Positions 8,289 through 16,728 of a DNA stretch of 21,462 nucleotides are shown here, one piece after another. How positions within the stretch are numbered: position 1 is the first letter of the stretch; the number at the start of each line of letters is the position of its first letter. The stretch is from Coemansia sp. RSA 922. Lineage: Eukaryota > Kickxellomycota > Kickxellomycetes > Kickxellales > Kickxellaceae. The stretch covers positions 1 to 21,462 of the forward strand of contig JANBQS010000309.1 in the NCBI GenBank assembly GCA_027577415.1, given 5' to 3'. The translations under genes and the position numbers were made by a program. A model generated the notes under the pieces. It saw nothing but the letters and a program-made list of their open reading frames with translations, did no database searches and was not told where the DNA came from.

Positions 8289-9248
8289 CTAGCTGTTCAT
8301 GGACATGGCCATGTAACCACGCATATCCATGGGGCTTAATTGGCTCTTTCCAACATGGTCAAATATAGTTTTTCTCAGACTAGCTCCCGACTTTGGCCAC
8401 GGTGGCGTGCAAGGCGACAGGTTACTAGACGGCACGCTCAATGCAGAAGCGTTAGCTTGCTGTGCAGTAGGAGCGACGGTGGCTGGAGAAGGCGGAGTGA
8501 CAAAAAACTTTGGTGCCCAAGAGACAGCAGGTGGAGTTGGCTGGGAGAGCAGGATCGAGGGGCTAGCCTCGCCAAACATCATTGTACCGAGCGACACGTT
8601 CATAGGCGCAAATCCGCCCATACCCGGCGTATGTGGCATAGACGGCGACGGCGGTGGCAAAAGATCGAGGCCAGCCGCAGCCAACGGCGACTTTCCGCCA
8701 AAACTGAGTGGAGTTGGACGATGGAATGCGCGCTTATTAGGCGTCGACGATGGTGGGCTGACGAGTCCCGTGACAGGTGCAACACTCAGCTGAGGCAGCT
8801 TGGCAGCGCCCTTCAAAGTAGCTGCAGCTTTAGCCGGTGCAGGCTTTTGCAAGCGGAACTTCATTGGCTGCACGTCACCCGACGTGCTCGGAGGGACTGG
8901 CGTGCTCAAAATAGGCTTGCCCAGAGACAGGCCCTTGACGATAGGCGACAGCCCAGTGCTCTGCATGCCGGTATCAGACTCGAGCCGGGAGAGTTGGAGT
9001 GGTGAAACTGCCGGTGCGCGCTTGAGCCGCCGAGATGCTAAGGAGTTGGACCGCGAAATAAAACTCTTGGCAACATTCGTCGTAGGCCGTGCTCCGCCAA
9101 ATGTAGTGGGAACTGGGTTGAGCCGTTGACGCTTCTCGGGACTCTCAACAGACAATGTGTACATGGACCAAGGCGCAGCAGACTGCTTGGGTGAGAAAAT
9201 AGGGCCGCGGGGAGTGACAGGAGGCGACATTACTGAAATACTAAACAT
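8289..9248 (-). CDS. Disordered Ser/Thr-Pro-rich nuclear-type protein, unknown
   Basis: 319 aa with no recognisable fold: Pro, Ser, Thr and Ala dominate, and cysteine is almost absent. About twenty SP/TP dipeptides are spread along it. Some match the full CDK pattern S/T-P-x-K/R (SPEKR, TPNKR), and a RRLKR stretch could serve both as an RxL cyclin-docking site and as a nuclear signal. This composition is what one sees in CDK substrates and fungal cell-cycle or transcription regulators. I looked for a Whi5/Nrm1-type GTB motif and did not find one, so no function is assigned. The start is the first ATG, with a TATA-like TATATA just upstream (9250-9256) and a long GA-rich strand (CT-rich in the transcript sense) from about 9290 to 9345. 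Confidence 0.68.
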   Translation of the reverse strand: MFSISVMSPPVTPRGPIFSPKQSAAPWSMYTLSVESPEKRQRLNPVPTTFGGARPTTNVAKSFISRSNSLASRRLKRAPAVSPLQLSRLESDTGMQSTGLSPIVKGLSLGKPILSTPVPPSTSGDVQPMKFRLQKPAPAKAAATLKGAAKLPQLSVAPVTGLVSPPSSTPNKRAFHRPTPLSFGGKSPLAAAGLDLLPPPSPSMPHTPGMGGFAPMNVSLGTMMFGEASPSILLSQPTPPAVSWAPKFFVTPPSPATVAPTAQQANASALSVPSSNLSPCTPPWPKSGASLRKTIFDHVGKSQLSPMDMRGYMAMSMNS

Positions 9249-10467
9249 TTTATATATAAATCTGACTTTTTTTGGCCGTTATTATAATGCAAAGTAGAGA
9301 GAGACGGAGAAGAAGGAGAGAAAGGGAAAGAGAGAGAGTCGATGCTAATGAATATGCGTGGAATGAAGAGATTGTTCAGCACAAAAAGGCAAACAACAAA
9401 ATATGAATAGTAATGCAAGAGGAATGATGAAGACGGGAGGACTCTAAACGTTTCAAAAAAAGACTAGAAAGGGTACAAAGCCATGCAGTTATATACGCAC
9501 GGCGCCTCCAGAGTAGCTTTCAAAGATGCAAGTTTTTTCTTCGTCCCCTTGTCGGCCTTGCATCGGACCGTGTCTTGCAGATCCAACAATGGCAATTTGG
9601 GGAAGAATATGCACCTTGGGGTACATTCATTCGGACCAATGTGAATCAGGGGAGAGAACCAAAGTGTCTCTCGTGTGCTGTCTCCACACTAAAAATAGCA
9701 TGCACTCTCCCTTCCCCCCAACTCTTGGCACCTGATGGCATACTGCGCATGTTCCTCCAAAAAAAAAACTACGTCAAAGCATCCTTTCTGGCATGCCTGT
9801 TTCTTTCAAGAGACAAAATAAAAAACAACAAAGTTGTAGAATAAAATTTGCCCACAAAGAAAAATGAGGAGTAATTGCTTCGTGTCAGGTCTTTGTAGCT
9901 AGAGATTCACCTCCCTCAATTGCTAATGGTGATGCAGGACAGACCGCTTTCTCTTTGCGTGCAAAGGCCGTGAATGTCGGAAACAGAAGCACACTAAAAA
10001 CATCCACCAGGTCCTTCACCCCACACACGGTGTACCTAGGGATTGTCAGTCCAAATCAAGGTTGAAACGGTCCCTTCTTCTCTCACTCCCCACATTTACG
10101 AAACCGGTCTGTCCTAAAGAAACAAACTTCCGTTTTGCCACGCTCCAATGCATATAATTCGGATCAATGGTGCATCGTCTACTCGATCGGTGCATCAACC
10201 AGATCCAAGATCATATCTCCAAAAAAAAAAAACATTGAACAACAAATAAAAGATCACACAAGAGTAGTAAAAATCACACAACTTGGTTTAAACATTTTTA
10301 ACGGCCTTCCTAAGAAAAAAAAAGAACCAGAGAAAAAGAATATGCAAGAGGCTAAAAAGGAGCGATAAGGGGAGAAAACAAAAAAGCGACAGTCAGCACA
10401 GAGGCCAAGTTTTTTTATATCGCAATCGTCATCACACGCTCCCTCCAAAAGAGCTCGCTTTCTCTTT
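9249..10467. other. 1.2-kb gap between the S/T-P-rich gene and RPS27, no gene recognised
   Basis: From 9249 to about 9430 lies the upstream region of the S/T-P-rich gene, with the purine tract at 9290-9345. From 9526 to 10250 there are several short frames in both strands, none with a recognisable motif. The minus frame around 9893-10046 reads about 50 codons without a start and could be chance. I see no tRNA, snRNA or rRNA signature. 10254-10467 is the A-rich 3' flank of RPS27. Confidence 0.45.
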
Positions 10468-10954
10468 TTAGTTGAGCTTCCTCCTGAACGAGCAACCCTC
10501 GGTGAGGCGGGCACGGCCACCCGTGGGCTGGCACAGGACGGTGGCGCAGCCAGGGCAGACAACGACGGTCTGCGAGTTGCTGAACACAGTGGTGATGTTG
10601 AAGCAGCCCGAGCACTTGACATCCATAAAGTAAGAGTTGGGCGACTGTACGATGCGCTTCAGCTTGTGCTGGCGCTTCTCGTGCTCAGCAGATGGGTTAA
10701 GGAGATCGACCGCAAGCTACAAAGTCATGACATAGTCCACAGCAAATTAACCAAGGTTAGTAATGTGATCCAGGCATCATAACCAGATGCCTTTGGTAAA
10801 TTGCGAGCGAGTGCGAGTTCGTAGCTCCAGTGCTGGTCGGTACATCGAAATCTCACACTGATTCGCAATCTCTTCCAAATTTGCTGCATTTCGAATTCGA
10901 CAGTTCCGAATCTGAATTTCGCTCCTCTGAATTCGCTCAAATACTTACAACCAT
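10468..10954 (-). CDS. RPS27: 40S ribosomal protein eS27, two exons
   Basis: Spliced coding sequence is the complement of 10949-10954 (ATG GTT) joined to 10468-10716, giving 84 aa, the usual eS27 length. Exon 2 reads [20 protein letters not shown], then [14 protein letters not shown], the four-cysteine zinc finger (C-x2-C at VKCSGC and C-x2-C at VCPGC) and the invariant end [20 protein letters not shown] plus N. eS27 sits on the small-subunit body/platform. The intron (10717-10948, 232 nt) has a consensus GTAAGT donor, a TAG acceptor and a perfect TACTAAC branch sequence. An early intron right after the first two codons is typical of fungal ribosomal protein genes. The gene is divergent from FEX. 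Confidence 0.97.
10756..10762 (-). other. Branch-point sequence TACTAAC of the RPS27 intron
   Basis: The reverse complement of 10756-10762 is exactly TACTAAC, about 39 nt from the TAG acceptor at 10717-10719. It matches the strict yeast-type branch consensus and supports the splice model. Confidence 0.85.
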
Positions 10955-11371
10955 GTTGACTACAGAGTAGGTGAATCACAAATAGTAGATGTCCAAAAAA
11001 ACAGATGGATACGAGGTTTATGTGTTAGTTAGGGTGAATGGATACGGAAAATTTTTTTGCGATGGATACGGCGATGGGTCTAGTACACGATGGATGCGGC
11101 CATTTCGTGCGTGCGTCGTGGATGGATGCTTACATTATGAAATTTTAAAATTCGCGAGCTAGGCAGAGGTGGTATCCGTTGTCGACGCGCATCTTCGTCT
11201 GTCTTGACATGCTCACCACAACCGCAGCACCTAGATGATCAGGATCACCAGGATCAAATCTACACTGTTTACTCTGTCTGTGTTTTGTGATCGTTTCGCA
11301 CTTAGCAAGTCTCGCAGTATCGTATTCCTTGTACGTCTCAATTCAAATGAACTTCCAACTCTCATTTTTAA
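10955..11371. promoter_or_regulatory. Shared RPS27/FEX promoter with five ATGGATRC repeats
   Basis: The 417-bp divergent spacer contains five copies of a motif close to RATGGATRCG on the + strand, starting near 11004, 11037, 11061, 11089 and 11121 (spacings 24-33 bp). A TTAGGG lies at 11029-11034. On the RPS27 strand the motif reads CGYATCCATY. Clustered short sites next to a ribosomal protein gene suggest binding of an RP-gene activator; TTAGGG is the Tbf1 core in many fungi, and CGTATCCATC faintly resembles a Rap1 half-site. The cluster lies 50-175 bp upstream of the RPS27 ATG. Confidence 0.5.
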
Positions 11372-12532
11372 ATGTCATCGTCCGAAGTGGTCTCGGTTCC
11401 AGTCGAAGAGCCAATCGAGGTCATTGAGGAGCTGTATGAAGAGCAAGCGCCAGGGCTTTCCCTTAAGCCCGTGTGCATATTTATCGGGCCGGTGATACTT
11501 AGCCTAGTATTCTTTTCAATGGTCGGGGTCTTGGTACGCGTGCACGTGAACCGTCTGTTTTCATACCCCGGTGTGCCCGTGTTTGGGTTGATTTGGGTGC
11601 AAATGCTTGGCTGCTTTATCATGGGCATGGCAATGCGACTAAAGGGCGTCTTGCTCAGCTACTCGCCAGCTCTCAACACGGGTATTACCACCGGGCTTTG
11701 CGGGTCCATCACGACGTTTTCTTCGTGGCAGCTCCTGGTATTTCAAGAGTTCTTTAATACGCCTCGGTCTGACCACTCGCAGTTCAGAAATTTTCTTGGT
11801 GGCATGAGCGTACTGGCAACAGAGCTTGGCTGCTCAGTAGCAGCGATACGACTTGGCCAGATGATTGGCGACGAAGTACGCATTGCTTACAACTATTTAT
11901 CGGCGCGGAACACGCCAGCCGGCACTCAAATCTCCAAGGTTGAAACAGCAATATTATCTGCGGAAACCTCTGGACGTCGCGATGGATGGTTTGCTTGGGA
12001 CAAGTGGGCGAAATGTGATGTTATACTTGCCGCAGGCGGCATTGCTGGAGTCATAGCCTCTACAATTGTCGTTGCTTTGGCGCCTCGTACTAGGAGCGTT
12101 AGTATTGCACTACTATTTGGGCCAGTAGGCACTATTCTGCGATGGCGACTGGCTTCCCTAAACACTCAGCCCAGACGAATTTCTCGCTTTGTGCCTCGCT
12201 TTCTCGCGGGGTTACCACTAGGCACGCTAATTACCAATGTGCTAGGATCAGCGATTCTATCCATCATCTACGTTTTGCAAACTGGCGTAGTTGTGAGGCC
12301 ATCTGTTGCTAGCTGCTACGTTCTAGCTGCGGTCTCGGATGGATTCTGCGGCTGTCTTACTACTATATCGACATTTGCTGCAGAGATTACTGCCCTGCGG
12401 TCACGACTCTCCATGCTTTATGCCGGCATTTCTATTGTCGTGGCTCAATCGTTCTTCATCCTTATCTCTGGCATCTACTTCAAGACTGCCACCGTTGACT
12501 ATCACATTTGCAAGGACATGAATGTTGACTAG
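11372..12532 (+). CDS. FEX1: Fluoride channel/exporter FEX, two fused CrcB-Fluc domains
   Basis: 386 aa, close to yeast Fex1. A short acidic N-tail is followed by two CrcB/Fluc repeats joined by a linker helix. Domain 1 (about 35-165): GVLVRVHVN, QMLGCFIMGMA, and GLCGSITTFSSW (108-119). Domain 2 (about 216-372): FGPVGTILRWRL, ITNVLGSAIL (N289), and GFCGCLTTISTF (324-335). The fused inverted-topology arrangement is the eukaryotic FEX form of the dimeric bacterial Fluc channel; it lets fluoride leave the cell across the plasma membrane. The pore Asn of the N-x2-G motif is kept in domain 2, but domain 1 has Gln77 in its place. That agrees with reports that eukaryotic FEX proteins have one working and one vestigial pore. 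The start at 11372 is preceded by a long open AT-rich leader with no in-frame Met. Confidence 0.94.
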   Translation: MSSSEVVSVPVEEPIEVIEELYEEQAPGLSLKPVCIFIGPVILSLVFFSMVGVLVRVHVNRLFSYPGVPVFGLIWVQMLGCFIMGMAMRLKGVLLSYSPALNTGITTGLCGSITTFSSWQLLVFQEFFNTPRSDHSQFRNFLGGMSVLATELGCSVAAIRLGQMIGDEVRIAYNYLSARNTPAGTQISKVETAILSAETSGRRDGWFAWDKWAKCDVILAAGGIAGVIASTIVVALAPRTRSVSIALLFGPVGTILRWRLASLNTQPRRISRFVPRFLAGLPLGTLITNVLGSAILSIIYVLQTGVVVRPSVASCYVLAAVSDGFCGCLTTISTFAAEITALRSRLSMLYAGISIVVAQSFFILISGIYFKTATVDYHICKDMNVD

Positions 12533-13483
12533 CTTCGAGTGACTTGTATAATATAGGAATGTTCTTTCTATTTTCTACCCGTGGCTGAATGCATGCACGT
12601 GTGTGCGTACATCAATGACCTGAAGAGAGGGGGGTATAACGTGGCTATATCATTCAATAGGCAACGTTACCCATGTCCATACACAAAGTGTATTCAATCA
12701 AGCCCTTTCAGGTGCAAGTGCAGCAAGCTAGTATATCATCAAGAGCTACGCCTGACGTGGCTGCATGACCACGTAAGCTTAGTGGCAAATGGTGGAAATA
12801 CTACTGTATTTTTATTGGTGCTTAGTGGCCACGAGAACGCATCTTTTTTTTTTTTTTTTCGAGATGACTGGAATACACTAATAGAAGCCAAAATATGTAT
12901 CAGTATCATTATCTATGCATGGCGTACATGCTATTGATGTGTTTGGCGGTGAGTGCTGATTGGTGAATTTGACAAACTGCATCCACACTTCCATTGAACA
13001 TGCAAAGACAACAGTAATCCTGGCTGAGTATATATCAACTTTTTTTTTTCTCACTTATTATCGTTTATCTTGAAATGTCTATGCTATAGGTAAGGCGCTT
13101 GCATTCTGGTGTCATTTTTTGCCGAATTAATGCATTTGCATACTGCTTTTCTCGAAAAGTGTATCAAGCGCACAAGCTTGAAACTAGCCAGTATTGAAGT
13201 CTGAGTAATGCTTTAAGCTGCAAAAAAAAGTGACTGAAGGAAATGTCTGTGTGCGCAGTGTGCAGTGGCAATATACAGAAATGAGGCGCTACATTGCCAT
13301 TTATTAGAATGCCCATTGCACAGCATTGTAAAGGGTAATGCGTAGTTTACTCAGCTAAAGTAATTGCTAGCGTCAAGAACATATAAATTGACTCGAGGTA
13401 TCTCACCAAGGCCACCCCCACTTTTTCCTCTTACTCAGTCAAGTTATCAATACCTCAATTCAACCCAACCAAACGTAATAAAC
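12533..13483. other. 0.95-kb gap, no convincing gene
   Basis: The region is AT-rich with T runs (about 17 T at 12844-12860, 9 T near 13041) and an E-box CACGTG near 12597 inside a TGCATGCACGTGTG stretch. A 118-codon + frame (12581-12937) has a few Cys and His but runs through the poly-T tract as polyphenylalanine and looks fortuitous. The right end is the promoter of the small secreted protein gene. Confidence 0.5.
13382..13388 (+). promoter_or_regulatory. TATA box of the small secreted protein gene
   Basis: TATAAAT lies 96-102 bases upstream of the ATG at 13484, with a CT/A-rich leader between (CCACCCCCACTTTTTCCTC region). This is a usual fungal distance. Confidence 0.6.
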
Positions 13484-13828
13484 ATGCAGTTCAAAACCCT
13501 TGCTCTCGTTGCCGCCGTCGGCCAGGCCACCGCCACCTTGGACATTCTGACCAACTCTCAGATCTCTGAGCGTCTTTTCGGTCTCAGCACCGAGCAGGTC
13601 AAGAACATTGACCGCGCCGTCCATGACGCCAGCGTGCCAATCGTCCAGGCTGCCAGCCAGATTGTCCGCACCATGCGCCCTGCCATTGACGAGTTCATGC
13701 AGGCCACCCACAAGGTCGCCGACGAGACTGTCAACGCTGTCCGCCAGGCCATGACCCCTGACACCCGTGCCAAGATCAGGACCAGCCTCATGAACGCTGT
13801 CAAGACCACCATGGACACCTACGTCTAA
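13484..13828 (+). CDS. Small secreted cysteine-free helical protein
   Basis: I chose the ATG at 13484 (114 aa), not the upstream in-frame Met, because it starts a clean signal peptide, MQFKTLALVAAVGQATA, and follows AATAAACATG with A at -3. The mature part of about 97 residues has no cysteine and is strongly helix-forming: ISERLFGLSTEQVKNIDRAV, then amphipathic segments with heptad-like Val/Ala/Ile/Met spacing to the end. Codon use is strongly biased to C-ending codons (GCC, GTC, ACC, GAC) compared with its AT-rich surroundings, which suggests high expression. It could be a secreted surface, wall or effector-like protein. I recognise no family. Confidence 0.78.
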   Translation: MQFKTLALVAAVGQATATLDILTNSQISERLFGLSTEQVKNIDRAVHDASVPIVQAASQIVRTMRPAIDEFMQATHKVADETVNAVRQAMTPDTRAKIRTSLMNAVKTTMDTYV

Positions 13829-14461
13829 ATCTTCAGTTACATTTATTAACTGCCTAGAATAAGGTACACGTGCTCAATTAGTTTGGTGAGATAGGAGCGT
13901 TCTTTTTTGTTCTTCTTTTTCTACTTGGGATGCTTTCTGTTTAGCTAGACTCTTCTTTAGTTGTACCAGCGATCCAAATATACAATTTAGATCCCAAATT
14001 AAAAGTAATATGAACTTAGACAACCTAACTATTGGTTGGCATGCGCTTTCTTCCACGCTAGAATTAGCTATCGCACAGTTATTGGATTTAGCACTAATAG
14101 CCCAATCAGGCAATTTGCGTTCTGTCCCGAATTGCCTTAATAGGAGTATCAGCACCATATAATACACCGAACCAGTTACATATTGATGAAGCGCGCTAAA
14201 TAGCAACCTTTTGTCAGAACATGAGTAAAAGTGTGCAAAGCAGGATGCTAATGTATATATAAAGTGAATATTGAGAGAGAAAAATACAATGGCGAATGAT
14301 TGATGCATGCAATAACCGCGAATGAATGCGTTTGGCGGCGAGAGTTGAACCGAAGAGGCGTAAGTGCCTGGTGGTAAAGCAGTAGAGGGAGTACAATAAT
14401 AATGCTGACCGTAGTTCCACATGGCCAGAAAAAGTGAGATTTTAGTAGGCCCGCTCCTTGA
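13829..14461. other. Intergenic, no gene recognised
   Basis: 633 bases holding the 3' flank of the secreted protein gene (AATAAGG at about 13857) and the 3' flank of the eight-cysteine gene. A 182-codon minus frame (13874-14422) is rich in Leu, Cys, Phe and Tyr with no motif, and most likely reflects AT-rich DNA. A CRGGT-less, motif-poor sequence; no RNA gene seen. Confidence 0.4.
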
Positions 14462-14623
14462 TTACTTGCAAGCGCAAGAGTTCAAAAGTCCGTTGCACTG
14501 AGTGCACTGATACGAGTTGGACTTGCACTTGCCGCACCAATGTACCGACCACGAGCTGTGACTGCAGATGCAGCGGACGCCGAATTCCATGAGTCTGAGA
14601 GCGCTTTTAACTGATGCCAACAT
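14462..14623 (-). CDS. Tiny eight-cysteine protein, probably zinc-binding
   Basis: 53 aa. After a short N-terminus (MLASVKSALRLMEFGVR) come eight cysteines at 18, 20, 30, 33, 40, 43, 50 and 52, with His22 and His28. The pattern is C-x-C-x9-C-x2-C-x6-C-x2-C-x6-C-x-C: two central CxxC knuckles with CxC pairs at each end. This regular, near-mirror spacing is unlikely by chance and suggests binding of two metal ions or a metallothionein-like role. There is no clear signal peptide. Met12 (MEFGVRCIC) is an alternative start, leaving 42 aa. A longer upstream exon cannot be excluded. I know of no named family with this exact spacing. Confidence 0.5.
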   Translation of the reverse strand: MLASVKSALRLMEFGVRCICSHSSWSVHWCGKCKSNSYQCTQCNGLLNSCACK

Positions 14624-14728
14624 GATTATTTTTGAACAATGAAGAAAGAATGGGCGTTAGGAAGCAGTGGAGTAAAAAAGATTATAGATGATAATGATGG
14701 AAAATGCAGAAATGATGATAGAGTACAA

Positions 14729-15538
14729 ATGCAAAAAAAAGAAAAAGTTTTAGAAATGGAAAGTGTGGAACTAGATGTACGATTGAAAACTTTTTTGAAG
14801 CGCTTGGAGGCATTGCGGCCTTCAAATACATATTTTGCCTGCAACAGGCAAGGTAAGGGAAAATCAATATTTTCCCTTTGAAGCCACGCTGTGGCGTGAT
14901 GCTGTGCTCCCCGAGTAGTTTTGTAATAAAGAAAAACGTGGAAAAGCGGACTCTCTTTTCTACAATGAATAGGGTCCCTTTGCAGGGTTCTCGGTTCAAA
15001 AGGGCCCAGAAACGAGAAGAAAAAAAAGGGTGGGGGTTGAACTCTGTTTGCTTTTACACAAAGGCTATCTCCGCCTACTAAGATCGGCTCTCTACAAAGG
15101 CGTAGATCGCTACTTTTCGCTCTTTCAAAATAAAGACCCAACCAAACAAAAAGAAAAGGCCCTAAAGGTACTGTGCAAAAAAAAACACCCGAACCCCTTC
15201 TTTGTAGCCCATGCCAAATTTGGAAACGTGCAAGGCTGTGGCACCTACGCGGCATTTATCCAGCTGTGATTGAGTTTCTTAGCAAGGTACAGTAGTGATT
15301 TTCCCAGACCAGCCCAGTGACTTACAAAAGAGCTATAGGAACAGTGACTAAAAGAGTTACCAACAGACAAATATTACTGGTAGAGCCCCTGTCTCGCATT
15401 TCAGAGCCGGTGCTCTTTACGGCTGACTCGCCAGATGCAGGGTTGAAAGTAGTGGCCGACAGAAAAACGCACTTGGAGGCTAATGCTTTAAAGGCTGCCG
15501 CGCAAATAAGCGGGCCATATTTCGTTGTAGAGGACTAA
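14729..15538 (+). CDS. Possible two-exon gene of unknown function
   Basis: A tentative model: exon 1 from an ATG at 14729 (or 14639 or 14756) to 14852, a 465-nt intron with a GTAAGG donor at 14853 and CCCAG acceptor ending at 15317, then exon 2 at 15318-15538 to TAA. The phases join correctly (phase 1), giving about 114 aa from the 14729 ATG. Exon 1 encodes a charged helix (ELDVRLKTFLKRLEALRPSN); exon 2 encodes a well-composed segment with ILLVEPLSRISEPVLF and the end AAAQISGPYFVVED, which reads like real protein. The frame of exon 2 has no ATG of its own, so it needs an upstream exon if it is real. I do not recognise the protein, and a middle exon (around 15208-15286) is possible. The start lies very near the divergent eight-cysteine gene, which weakens one of the two. 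Confidence 0.3.
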
Positions 15539-15697
15539 ATACATGTCTCAAAAAAAAAAGACGCGGAGTGAGCATGGCCAGCTCGTTCTCTCTTCCCCCG
15601 CAATTTTTGCCTGCCAAGCTTGGATAGCGCACTTGTGTGTGGAGAAGGAGGTAGCAGCCGAGATTCGGGCGTAGACATTTGATATACTTTAGAGTTT

Positions 15698-15704
15698 TAT
15701 AAAT
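15698..15704 (+). promoter_or_regulatory. TATA box of the GT25-like gene
   Basis: TATAAAT 49-55 bases upstream of the ATG at 15753, in an AT-rich stretch. Confidence 0.45.
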
Positions 15705-15752
15705 TATTTTTCGATATATTCGTCTGCATTTTTTGCCTAAGCTATCGAGGAA

Positions 15753-16728
15753 ATGGAATCGCACACTCACTACTCGCCGAAAATGCTCGTGGTCGGCGCT
15801 GTGGCAATCATGGGGCTGTTGTTTGTGCTTTCCAGTGTCAGACAGCCGTCATATTTACAGCCAGCTAGCACTGGTGCGTATATGGACGCCTTAAACAGTA
15901 CGCTGGGATTCCATCGAGTGTACGCTACATACGACGATATCAGTGACAGTTTGGGCCAAACACATCGCACTGCTGGCCACAAAGAGAACCTCGAGGCCAT
16001 TGCAAAGCTACTGGACATCGACATTCGCTTCGTTAAGGTCACAAAATCGGAGAAAGCCGCAGCATTGCCAAGGCAGCGTGGATTCATGACCAACGCCTCC
16101 AGTACAGCAGAGCTTGACACGCACCGTCGTATTTATGCAGACATGGTTTCCAACAACGTTCAGTCGGCATTGATTCTCAGCAGCCAGGTAGACGTCGAGG
16201 TTGATCTCAAGATGCGCTTGGCCAACGCCATGGGCAACACCATAGCACGGCAATACGACATTTTGTTTCTTGGGCAGATGTACTCGGATATCTCTGAGCC
16301 TGGTGCAAGCGACGTAAGCGCCGTGCTGAAACAGCCACTAGCAAGCGCCGATTCGTCGCTTGTACAGCAACGATCCTGGACCAAAAAAAGAGTTTTTGAG
16401 TCGGAAAACGCAGGCATTTCGTCCCACGTATCCAAGAGGAGTCAGTCATGCGTATGCAGTAAGCGGGCACATGGCACAAAGGCTACACCAACGCCTGGAG
16501 CATTTAATGACAAGCGGCGCACACGATTTAAACTATATCTTGGCTGACATGGCTATAACCGGCCATTCACTAGCATACAGTATTTCACCGCCGCCTATTA
16601 CCATGCACTGCAGCGAGCAAATGGGTGGTCAGCATTTATCCCTGTCAGCGCTGTACGCCATATTGCTTCGCACTGAAGACCCTTCCAACTATGCGCCATA
16701 TAGTGACTGGGCGGACATGTGGAAGTAA
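15753..16728 (+). CDS. GT25-like type II membrane protein, two exons, acidic motif missing
   Basis: The homology runs across a frame change that a GT-AG intron explains: exon 1 is 15753-16313, intron 16314-16413 (100 nt, GTAAGC donor, CGCAG acceptor), exon 2 16414-16728, giving 291 aa. A short cytosolic tail and one membrane anchor (about 10-28) fit a Golgi type II topology. GT25 landmarks follow in order: RVYATYDDI...HKENLEAIAKLLDI, an ELDTHRRIYADMVSNN helix, ALILSSQVDVE, YDILFLG, then in exon 2 PRGVSHAYAVSGHMAQRL (family: P-CTHGYAVS--GA) and DLNYILADMAI...AYSISPPPI. GT25 glycosyltransferases of LPS-biosynthesis type add sugars to glycans or protein. Where the family has the acidic LEDD motif, this protein has SSQ at 143-145, so it may be inactive. 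Alternative to the intron: a one-base insertion in the A7 run at 16383-16389. Confidence 0.7.

Noticed and set aside
9893..10046. About 50 open minus codons in the gap before RPS27
   Set aside because: No start codon, no splice partner and no recognisable motif; chance remains likely.
10254..10622. 122-codon minus frame over RPS27
   Set aside because: It is the wrong frame; the adjacent frame reads eS27 to its invariant C-terminus.
12581..12937. 118-codon + frame with several Cys/His, zinc-finger-like at first sight
   Set aside because: The spacing fits no finger class, the frame runs through poly-T as polyphenylalanine, and there is no promoter context.
13874..14422. 182-codon minus frame
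   Set aside because: Leu/Cys/Phe/Tyr-rich with no motif; typical of chance frames in AT-rich DNA.
14985..15000. GGTTCAAAAG, resembling a tRNA B box
   Set aside because: The trailing CC pair is missing and no A box or acceptor stem is found upstream.
14626..15255. 209-codon minus frame with polyphenylalanine runs
   Set aside because: It is the antisense of purine-rich DNA, has no recognisable domain, and conflicts with splice signals on the + strand.
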